Below the pieces are notes generated by a model. It searched no databases and was not told where the DNA came from. It was given only the letters and a program-made list of their open reading frames with translations. A stretch of 8,391 nt of DNA from Candidatus Anderseniibacteriota bacterium (GTDB taxonomy: Bacteria; Patescibacteriota; Andersenbacteria; UBA10190), in assembly GCA_003229735.1 (NCBI GenBank), contig QIFI01000002.1, forward strand, positions 1 to 8,391, in the 5' to 3' direction. Below are positions 1 through 4,895 of the stretch, piece after piece (the first letter of the stretch is position 1; each line of letters starts with the position of its first letter). The translations under genes and the position numbers were made by a program.

Positions 1-26
1 CGTCAACTTTCACTCGCGCCCGAATG

Positions 27-44
27 TGATATTGGTGATATTGG
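27..44. repeat. 9-bp tandem duplication
   Basis: The unit TGATATTGG occurs twice in direct succession (27-35 and 36-44). It lies in a noncoding stretch upstream of tRNA-derived sequence. No function is apparent and it may be chance. Nothing else is recognisable in bases 1-73. Confidence 0.5.
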
Positions 45-73
45 GGTCTGCCACCGTTCATTGGCTCAATAAT

Positions 74-92
74 GCGGAGAGGGAGGGATTCG
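74..92 (-). repeat. tRNA-Ser 3'-end fragment, direct repeat of 7316-7334
   Basis: These 19 bases are identical to bases 7316-7334, the 3' end of tRNA-Ser(GCT): on the minus strand the shared part covers half of the T-loop, the T-stem 3' strand, the acceptor 3' strand, the discriminator G and one C. No matching 5' part, D-arm or anticodon arm is present, so this is a fragment and not a gene. If the adjoining hairpin is removed, the similarity extends a few more bases (attcg-aacc, the T-loop). It could be a decayed tRNA, or an attachment-site-like duplication of a tRNA 3' end, since both copies point the same way. Confidence 0.6.
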
Positions 93-131
93 CCCGGCTA
101 GCTCAGCGGGCGCCCGCCTTATTGGCGGGCG
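91..131. repeat. GC-rich double hairpin inside the tRNA-like T-loop
   Basis: Two palindromes lie back to back: cgcccg (91-96) pairs with cgggcg (107-112), and cgcccgcc (111-118) pairs with ggcgggcg (124-131) around the loop ttatt. The first arm can alternatively pair with the last. The block separates attcg from aacc, the two halves of a tRNA T-loop, with CG at both edges, as an insertion with a 2-bp duplication would show. The segment 97-109 also resembles a tRNA D-arm (GCTAGCTCAGC) on the plus strand, so a scrambled tRNA piece is an alternative. On the minus strand it lies 16 bases beyond the 3' end of tRNA-Ser(GGA) and may also act in 3'-end formation. Confidence 0.55.
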
Positions 132-147
132 AACCTATGTTCACTTG

Positions 148-234
148 CGGAGACGGCAGGATTCGAACCTGCGGTACGCTTTCGCGCACAATCGCTTTCC
201 AAGCGATCCCATTCGGCCACTCTGGCACGTCTCC
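148..234 (-). tRNA. tRNA-Ser(GGA)
   Basis: On the minus strand the acceptor strands GGAGACG and CGTCTCC pair perfectly, followed by discriminator G. The anticodon loop CTTGGAAAG gives anticodon GGA, which reads UCC and UCU serine codons. The long variable arm typical of class II tRNA-Ser is present (gcgcgaaagcg region), and the T-loop reads TTCGAAT. The trailing bases are CAA, so CCA is not encoded and must be added enzymatically. The tRNA starts 7 bases after the stop codon of the LAGLIDADG-like gene at 242-694 on the same strand, so it is probably cut out of a shared transcript. Confidence 0.96.
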
Positions 235-241
235 AGGTAAA

Positions 242-694
242 TTACCAGATAATATTTTTTATTTTTTTCATAGTCATTGCTCCCTCCAGCATAGTCTTTT
301 TTAACATTTTATCGAGCTTTTTCCAATCTTCCTTACTGCTGTATCTAACTTTAAGTGTCCCGAGCCGATTAGGCTTGTATTTACTGCCCTTTGCGCTTAG
401 TAGGATCGTCTTTTGGAATTGCTCAACTGGGACGCTGGATGCGACAGACCAAAATTCTTTAAGTTTGGATTCCAAGCGTTTGTCATATGTGAAGAGCTGG
501 CATTTGATACGTTTGTGGTCAAGTTCTAGGATCTCCTTTAAAAAACGTACATAGATGGATATGATATAAGGATCAGAATTTGTGACATCAAGGGCATAAA
601 CGAATGTGTTTTTTCCTCGATGATCGCGCCTCAACTTTGTGCCTTCGCACGCGTAAATAAAAATGCCAGCATTTTTAAGATCAGTCTTTTTCAT
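242..694 (-). CDS. Small LAGLIDADG-like protein without HTH, tRNA-linked
   Basis: The product is 150 residues if it starts at the ATG at 694. An upstream TTG (728-730) in the same frame would add 12 residues, but it falls in the putative -35 element, so the ATG is preferred; there is no Shine-Dalgarno. Near the N-terminus is GIFIYACEG (10-18), which resembles a LAGLIDADG helix with an acidic residue (E17) before the final Gly, the metal-binding position in that family. Then come NSDP (39-42), EFW (80-82) and LGTLKVRY (111-118). The same landmarks appear in the same order in the protein at 7580-8275, so the two are paralogues. This one lacks the N-terminal HTH and has about 10 extra residues after the first motif. 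It is probably a DNA-binding or endonuclease-like domain. The stop (TAA) is 7 bases before tRNA-Ser(GGA) on the same strand. Family assignment by eye is moderate; paralogy is much firmer. Confidence 0.75.
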   Translation of the reverse strand: MKKTDLKNAGIFIYACEGTKLRRDHRGKNTFVYALDVTNSDPYIISIYVRFLKEILELDHKRIKCQLFTYDKRLESKLKEFWSVASSVPVEQFQKTILLSAKGSKYKPNRLGTLKVRYSSKEDWKKLDKMLKKTMLEGAMTMKKIKNIIW

Positions 695-695
695 C

Positions 696-730
696 CACGC
701 TATGATAGCGTGTATATTTTTTAAATGCAA
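696..730 (-). promoter_or_regulatory. Leaderless promoter with overlapping palindromic operator-like site
   Basis: On the minus strand TTGCAT (730-725), a 17-base spacer and TATCAT (707-702) form a plausible promoter. The ATG of the 150-residue gene follows 7 bases after the -10 box, so the transcript would start at or next to the start codon. A perfect inverted repeat, cacgcta-tga-tagcgtg (696-712), covers the -10 box and the start point, where a dimeric repressor would block transcription. The palindrome is directly visible; the repressor role is inference. Confidence 0.5.
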
Positions 731-825
731 TGCGCCTTTTGTGATTCAGGTAGGATTTACCTCTTATATGAGCGAGTGGCCGCCGCTAGCCAACATAGTT
801 TTATTACAGGTTCATATCAAGGCTG

Positions 826-1379
826 TCAGGTGGCGTCACGGTTAGAGATGTTGTCATCATCTGGATGTTCGGGAGAAGTGTGATCATCGAGGCCGCGCAG
901 ATCATCCAGGTGGCCGGCATGATCGTAGCCGGAACCATCGGGCTCGTCGTCGTCAAAATTGGATCGGCCATACATGAGGCTGGGGCGATCGTCACGATCG
1001 CCGCGGAAAACGCCGTTCGGGTCCTGGCTAGGGTTAGCGCGGGGGTCGGAGCCGAAATTATCGGTGTGGCGGCGGAAGTAACCTGCTGTAATCCGCGTCC
1101 ATATTTTTCCAGTTCGCGTTTGATAAGTTTGGCTTGAGCTTTGCTGATCGGATCTTTGGTATCGCGGCGCCATTTGCCATAAGCACGATCCAGCTCGGAG
1201 CGAATACCGGGTCCGCCGCGGACGGTGATACCTCTCCCCTTTTTGAATCTGGCTAGAGTTTTTAGGGCGTGGCCTCGTTCTTTCTGGTTTAGAGCTCGGC
1301 GTAATTTACGATTGCGTTTGAAGACATTGCGCAGTCCCCGCCGACCGCTCATGAAGCGGCCAATGTGACTTCTGGGCAT
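826..1379 (-). pseudogene. Basic protein with Asp-rich tail, -1 frameshifted
   Basis: I do not recognise the family. From the ATG at 1379 the first ~99 residues are strongly basic (MSGRRGLRNVFKRNRKLRR near the start, KAQAKLIKRELEKYG near residue 90) and look like a nucleic-acid or ribosome-binding segment. After about base 1083 this frame turns into implausible low-complexity sequence (runs of Thr, Ala and Pro). The neighbouring frame, ending in TGA at 826-828, instead reads naturally: YFRRHTDNFG, then an Asp-rich hydrophilic tail (NFDDDEPDGSG, PDDDN). Joining the frames needs one extra base; a third G in cagcaggt near 1083 gives QQGYFRR and a 184-residue protein. Another candidate is the five-A run near 1108. 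This may be a sequencing error, a real mutation or recoding; no classic -1 slippery heptamer is seen. The start is supported by a -10 box 6 bases upstream. An in-frame extension upstream of 1379 reads through tRNA-like sequence and is rejected. Confidence 0.6.
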
Positions 1380-1394
1380 GATTTTATGATACCA
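1380..1394 (-). promoter_or_regulatory. Extended -10 promoter, leaderless start
   Basis: On the minus strand TGG (1394-1392) and TATCAT (1391-1386) form an extended -10 element. Six bases (AAAATC) separate it from the ATG at 1379, so initiation would fall on the start codon. No convincing -35 is seen. The 20-base block TGGTATCATAAAATCATGCC matches the block before the divergent gene at 1817 in 18 of 20 positions. Confidence 0.6.
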
Positions 1395-1429
1395 CTCCCC
1401 TACCACAGGCGGGAAGCCCGGCTTAGTGT

Positions 1430-1486
1430 GCACTCGGCAGGAATTGAACCCCGTAGCATGGCTGCGCAACTACGGGGCAGGCCTGC
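1430..1486 (-). other. tRNA 3'-end-like remnant with inserted hairpin
   Basis: On the minus strand there is a T-loop-like TTCAATT (1448-1442), a possible T-stem 3' strand CCTGC (1441-1437) and an acceptor-like strand CGAGTGC (1436-1430). The matching T-stem strand gcagg is found only beyond an 8-bp perfect hairpin, CCCCGTAG (1449-1456) with CTACGGGG (1470-1477). No matching acceptor 5' strand, D-arm or anticodon arm is present, so it is not a functional tRNA. It sits just 3' of tRNA-Arg(GCG). The layout parallels 74-131, where a GC-rich hairpin also splits a T-loop just downstream of a tRNA. It could instead be a terminator or processing hairpin with chance T-arm resemblance. Confidence 0.4.
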
Positions 1487-1490
1487 TTTG

Positions 1491-1563
1491 TGATCCCGGG
1501 AGGACTTGAACCTCCGGCCTTTGGATCCGCAATCCAACGCTCTATCCGCTGAGCTACGGGATC
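1491..1563 (-). tRNA. tRNA-Arg(GCG)
   Basis: The minus strand folds as a standard class I tRNA: acceptor GATCCCG with CGGGATC, D-stem GCTC/GAGC, anticodon stem TTGGA/TCCAA, T-stem GGAGG/CCTCC with loop TTCAAGT, discriminator A. The anticodon loop TTGCGGA gives anticodon GCG, which reads CGC directly and CGU by wobble. Most bacteria read these codons with a tRNA-Arg(ACG) whose A34 is deaminated to inosine by TadA, so a genomic G34 is notable. CCA is not encoded (CAA follows the discriminator). No Shine-Dalgarno or coding sequence lies immediately upstream, and no strong promoter is obvious. Confidence 0.96.
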
Positions 1564-1655
1564 TGGTTATGGCTTTCTGTGTTCACTAGAATGCCTTAAA
1601 GTTGATTTTACGTCCAGGTGAGGTTTGATAACTGCTCACTGTCTAAAGGTGTTCT

Positions 1656-1755
1656 CCCTTCTCCCTATATTTGGGAGAAGGGCTGGGGATGAGGGATTAA
1701 ATTAGATATCATTTTATTACCCTCACCCTAACCCTCTCCCTGAAAGGGAGAGGGG
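1656..1755. repeat. Inverted pair of REP-like hairpins (REPIN-like)
   Basis: Two similar units face each other. The left unit has a perfect 10-bp hairpin, cccttctccc (1656-1665) and gggagaaggg (1673-1682), followed by ctggggatgaggg (1683-1695). The right unit, read on the other strand, has a 9-bp hairpin (ccctctccc 1732-1740, gggagaggg 1746-1754) followed by ttagggtgaggg (1731-1720). Between them are 24 AT-rich bases. This matches the build of a REP doublet, or REPIN: short nonautonomous elements mobilised in trans by a RAYT transposase. None is encoded here. The hairpins lie between divergent transcripts and lack T-tracts, so they are probably not terminators. Confidence 0.7.
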
Positions 1756-1783
1756 ATCCTCGAACTATGGGAAGTTGTGAGGT

Positions 1784-1816
1784 TTGATAGTTTGGCGAGG
1801 GTGGTATAATGAAATC
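1784..1816 (+). promoter_or_regulatory. Consensus extended -10 promoter, leaderless start
   Basis: A perfect TATAAT (1805-1810) is preceded by TGG (1802-1804), an extended -10. TTGATA at 1784-1789 is a possible -35 with a short 15-base spacer. Six bases (GAAATC) separate the -10 from the ATG at 1817, so transcription would start at the start codon. There is no Shine-Dalgarno, and an in-frame ATG at 1784 lies upstream of the promoter and is rejected as start. Confidence 0.75.
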
Positions 1817-2548
1817 ATGCCACAAGTGAGGGTCAGGCCAAGAAAAGATGCTAGGGTTAAGACTGAAGAAGTTGAGGAGCCGGTATTGAAGATGGAGCCG
1901 GTGGAAGTGCGGCCGCGTAAACAATTGCCGGCAAAAGAGGATGTGCAAATTGGAGAAACGCGGCGGAGGAAAGTCAGACGGCAGTTGGAGGAGCATGAGG
2001 AGGATGCTCGTTTTCAGCGGGAAAGAGAGGAGATGCAGAGAGGGCATGATCTGGAGGAAGTGGATGATGACGTGGAAGATGAGGCTACTTTATACGAATG
2101 GCGGGCGGTGGAGCATAATCACCGGCCGAAAACCGGGGCCTGGTACGCGGCTTTCGCGGTGGGGACTACTTTAGTAGTGGGGATTCAGTTATTTATGCTG
2201 AATTTTGTAGGGGCGGTTACCATCGCGTTAACGGGGGCGGCCGTTTATTATATTGCTCAATTCAAGCCGCAAGTGGCGCGGTACCGGATATTGATGGATG
2301 GAATAGCAATTAATAACCTGATGTATCACTGGCGGGATTTGGCGAAGTTTAACGTGGTGTATGAGCCGGAAGATGAAGTGATGACGGTGATATTTTTGAG
2401 TAAGCGATATTTTTCGCCATATATTCATATGGAAATTGGGGACGCCAATCCGATTGAGATTCGAGATGTTTTACTGGAGTTTCTGGATGAAGACCAGGAA
2501 ATGGATGAGCCGCTGGCGGATGTGATTGCCAGACGGGTGGGATTTTAG
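1817..2548 (+). CDS. Two-helix membrane protein with long charged N-terminus
   Basis: The 243-residue product has three parts. Residues 1-90 are highly charged and probably disordered or coiled (Arg/Lys/Glu-rich, ending in acidic EEVDDDVEDEA). Residues 108-127 and 129-147 are two hydrophobic helices forming a hairpin with no charged residues. Residues 150-243 form a conserved-looking cytosolic domain (GIAINNLMYHW near 162-172, IGDANPIEIRDVL near 207-219). I associate this build with small uncharacterised CPR membrane proteins, but no function is known to me. Both termini should be cytoplasmic. The start at 1817 is chosen from the promoter spacing. The gene stands alone, divergent from the 826-1379 gene and convergent with 2659-4701. 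Confidence 0.88.
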   Translation: MPQVRVRPRKDARVKTEEVEEPVLKMEPVEVRPRKQLPAKEDVQIGETRRRKVRRQLEEHEEDARFQREREEMQRGHDLEEVDDDVEDEATLYEWRAVEHNHRPKTGAWYAAFAVGTTLVVGIQLFMLNFVGAVTIALTGAAVYYIAQFKPQVARYRILMDGIAINNLMYHWRDLAKFNVVYEPEDEVMTVIFLSKRYFSPYIHMEIGDANPIEIRDVLLEFLDEDQEMDEPLADVIARRVGF

Positions 2549-2572
2549 ACAGTGCGCAACAATAACTCAAAG

Positions 2573-2590
2573 ACTACTAATTATAGTAGT
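2573..2590. terminator. Perfect palindrome between convergent genes
   Basis: The sequence actacta-atta-tagtagt is a perfect 7-bp inverted repeat with a 4-base loop, placed 24 bases after one stop codon and 68 before the other (convergent) stop. The position suits a bidirectional terminator, but the stem is AT-rich and neither side has a clean U-tract, so the role is uncertain. The rest of the 110-base gap shows nothing recognisable. Confidence 0.3.
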
Positions 2591-2658
2591 AAATTTATGT
2601 TAGTTGAGGGGGATAAATATGTAGCGGCACTAGATTTAGTATGAGTATTTTTGATGTT

Positions 2659-4701
2659 TTAAGGATGTTTGGGAAGGCTTTCAGTTGATGGGGAAGGTAG
2701 GTTTTGACTGGCTTCGATGGATAGATTATCCGCAGTGGCTGTATTTATTCCAGGAACGAATAAGCGTTGATTGAAATCATAGCGATAGTCTGAAATATCG
2801 TCTTCACGCTTAGGCGGCATTTGAACAGTGTATTTGAGTTGATATGAGTCGTTGGTGCTGGTGTAATTATAGGGTTGATTGGTAAAGATATCTTGAGGAA
2901 TGACTTGCAGAAAAGGATCATCCTTCTTTTGGAGTCGTTTCAGCTCATAACTGCCCGATGAAAATTTATTTTCCGGCTGATCGTCATCCTGACGGGCTGG
3001 TATCTGGCTGACTTTTTTCAGCAAGCGGGTGAGATCTTCAGGATAATTGCCGGTATGGATATAATAAGCCTGCAAAGCATTGCGGATGGCTCGAAGTTGG
3101 GATTGTTGACGGGATAGTCTGACTTGCTCTAGAGATTTCCCGGTCAATAAAACTTGGGCTTGATCAACTGTAATTGAGTCGACTGGAGTTTCAATGGAGA
3201 TGGGTTGATTAATATCATCCAAGCCGGCAGTTAAGGTAAAGCGATATTGGATATCTTGAAGTTTTGGCACGGTATCAGGCGGCACCAGACGCACAGTATA
3301 CGCAAATTTGCGGGGCCAGAAATTTTGATCGTCGACCCATAATTCGAGGGTGATATTTTTATCAAGCGTGTCATAGAATTGAGAAAATTCGTCGCTATCC
3401 AAGTAGCGCTGGGTTTCTTCATCAAATTTGATAATTGCCTGGTCACCGAATTCCTGTTCTACGGCTTGGGTTAAACGCCGATAAAAATTGGCAAACTTGT
3501 CACGATCCATTTTGACCTGATAGTGGTAAAGATTTCGCCCATCGGCTTTTTCCCGCGGAAATTCTTGAACAATTTGCAGGACTTCTTCCTGCTGTAGTAG
3601 TTGCAGTATGAGTTGATACTGTCGAAGTAGGAGGGCGCCACGTTTATCAATACTCTCATCACGGGAGCGATATAGGAGACTGCCGAGCCAGGTATTATAG
3701 GCATCCCGAGGTACGGCTTTGATCCATTTTTGTTTTAGCGCGGCCAAATCAAAAAATCCCAGGGAGGGCGCCTGCTGTATATTAAGATAATAGTCTTCAC
3801 CTTTTTTGCGCAGCTCGGCCGCTCCGTTAAAAGTGGCGCCGCCCAAGGCCAGCTGTCCGCTTAGATTGTAAGCGCCGTCGTTTGTCTGGGAGATTTCAGA
3901 TTCGTTTTGACCGCTTAATTGGACGAAGGCGTCAATCTCAATGGGCAGGTATTGATAAAATTCGTTAAAGTTAGAGGCGATAGGATATGGTGATACGTCG
4001 GAAAAATTGACTGAAGCGTAAATAATGGGCGAATCTTTAGTGATTTCGATGGTGCGGCTGTCTCTGATAATTGGCGAGCCTTTTTCCTGGTCTGCCAAGG
4101 TTTTTTGATAGGCCTCGATGGCGGCATCGGTTTCCAGCTGAATGTGAAGCGTATAATTCTGGCCGCCCGCTTCCTGACGATAGCCATAAAGCTGTTGCGT
4201 TTGCGGGTCTAAAAGCGATGGCTGGTTGATATATGTATCGGGAGTTGATAACTGATCAAGAGAGGGGGGATCAATTTTGTTTTTATTATAATATTTTCGA
4301 ATGGACTGTTGGATGGCCGGTAGATTAGAGAGGCGTTGACGATCTCTTTTGATGGCTTGCATACGGGCCTGGAATTGAGGCAGATCCGCGGCCCAGGGGG
4401 TAGCATCAGCTGTTCTGGGTTCTGATTTAAAGGCCAATTTGATATCGTAGGACGCACTATTAATATCAAGAACATTGGCCAGCATGCGATCAAGGACTTC
4501 GTCCGGAGATAAGGAACGTCCGAAAGGCAGCCAGCCGGACATATAGGCCAGAGAGCCGCCAGCTATGAGAAGAATAATCAGTACTGAACCGGCAACGATG
4601 AGCGGGGTTTTCTTGGACCGTTTAGGTGAGGCTGGCGGGCTGGAATAAACAGGCGGGGAGGCTAGGGGGAGCGATGTTGATATTTCAGACGGTTGGTCCA
4701 T
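2659..4701 (-). CDS. Single-span exported protein with pseudopilin-like and LppX/LolA-like modules
   Basis: The 680-residue product begins with a cytosolic Ser/Pro-rich tail (1-32, SPPVYSSPPASP), one hydrophobic helix (34-53) and then an exported region. Residues 66-92 (DEVLDRMLANVLDINSASYD) resemble the opening of LppX/LolA-type lipoprotein domains, and 250-510 look like the beta-rich remainder. Two segments resemble the globular part of type IV pilins and type II secretion pseudopilins: 118-190 (AIQQSIRKYYNK, then LLDP and YGYRQEAGGQNYTL) and 530-627 (QLRAIRNALQAYY, HTGNYP, then YNYTSTNDSYQL). The first appears to be inserted within the lipoprotein-like domain. The Met-1 ATG has no Shine-Dalgarno; a weak CTTAAT lies 7 bases upstream, so it may also be leaderless. 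It follows the 4896-7139 gene on the same strand after 194 bases. The role is unknown; cell-surface attachment or substrate binding is a guess from the modules. Confidence 0.85.
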   Translation of the reverse strand: MDQPSEISTSLPLASPPVYSSPPASPKRSKKTPLIVAGSVLIILLIAGGSLAYMSGWLPFGRSLSPDEVLDRMLANVLDINSASYDIKLAFKSEPRTADATPWAADLPQFQARMQAIKRDRQRLSNLPAIQQSIRKYYNKNKIDPPSLDQLSTPDTYINQPSLLDPQTQQLYGYRQEAGGQNYTLHIQLETDAAIEAYQKTLADQEKGSPIIRDSRTIEITKDSPIIYASVNFSDVSPYPIASNFNEFYQYLPIEIDAFVQLSGQNESEISQTNDGAYNLSGQLALGGATFNGAAELRKKGEDYYLNIQQAPSLGFFDLAALKQKWIKAVPRDAYNTWLGSLLYRSRDESIDKRGALLLRQYQLILQLLQQEEVLQIVQEFPREKADGRNLYHYQVKMDRDKFANFYRRLTQAVEQEFGDQAIIKFDEETQRYLDSDEFSQFYDTLDKNITLELWVDDQNFWPRKFAYTVRLVPPDTVPKLQDIQYRFTLTAGLDDINQPISIETPVDSITVDQAQVLLTGKSLEQVRLSRQQSQLRAIRNALQAYYIHTGNYPEDLTRLLKKVSQIPARQDDDQPENKFSSGSYELKRLQKKDDPFLQVIPQDIFTNQPYNYTSTNDSYQLKYTVQMPPKREDDISDYRYDFNQRLFVPGINTATADNLSIEASQNLPSPSTESLPKHP

Positions 4702-4855
4702 GGGAAAAATTAAGGACTAGAGGTGCTATATGTATGATAGATGATGAGGTGATTGGGGGCAAATGTGGTGAATTAGACTTCAATAATTTTCCGGATGCAA
4801 AATTTTGTGTACCGGGGCCGGCAGTATGCGGGTAAAAGTATTCGGCACTTGTGGG

Positions 4856-4881
4856 CCAGAGTTAGTGATTCTGGTTTTTTT
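4856..4881 (+). terminator. Plus-strand intrinsic terminator without an obvious gene
   Basis: CCAGAGT (4856-4862) pairs with ATTCTGG (4868-4874), one pair being G-T, around a 5-base loop, followed directly by seven T residues (4875-4881). This is a textbook intrinsic terminator for plus-strand transcription, but both flanking genes run on the minus strand. On the minus strand the hairpin is preceded by As and has no T-tract. It may end an unannotated short plus-strand RNA from 4702-4855, or antisense transcription of the 680-residue gene. No convincing plus-strand protein is seen here. Confidence 0.6.
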
Positions 4882-4895
4882 GTTCAAACACTCCC

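Noticed and set aside
26..304. Open plus-strand frame of 92 codons
   Set aside because: It runs through the tRNA fragment, the hairpin and tRNA-Ser(GGA) in antisense; the peptide (e.g. GDGRIRTCGT) is the usual translation of a tRNA T-arm.
804..1075. Zero-frame continuation of the basic protein to 804
   Set aside because: After base ~1083 this frame becomes Thr/Pro/Ala/Met-rich, as expected from misreading Asp-rich codons; the adjacent frame has natural codon use.
865..1137. Plus-strand frame of 90 codons with hydrophobic residues
   Set aside because: It is the antisense shadow of the Asp-rich tail (GAT/GAC read backwards as ATC/GTC) and has no upstream signals.
1430..1486. tmRNA or complete tRNA
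   Set aside because: The T-arm-like 3' end suggested it, but no matching 5' acceptor, D-arm or anticodon arm lies within reach and tRNA-Arg occupies the upstream sequence.
1709..2047. Open minus-strand frame opposite the two-helix membrane protein
   Set aside because: It is antisense to a well-supported gene and its end (PLPFRERVRVR) is the typical translation of the hairpin repeat.
4626..4835. Plus-strand frame of 69 codons before the orphan terminator
   Set aside because: It begins inside the 680-residue gene, has no ribosome site and its composition is unremarkable; the terminator alone does not support a protein.
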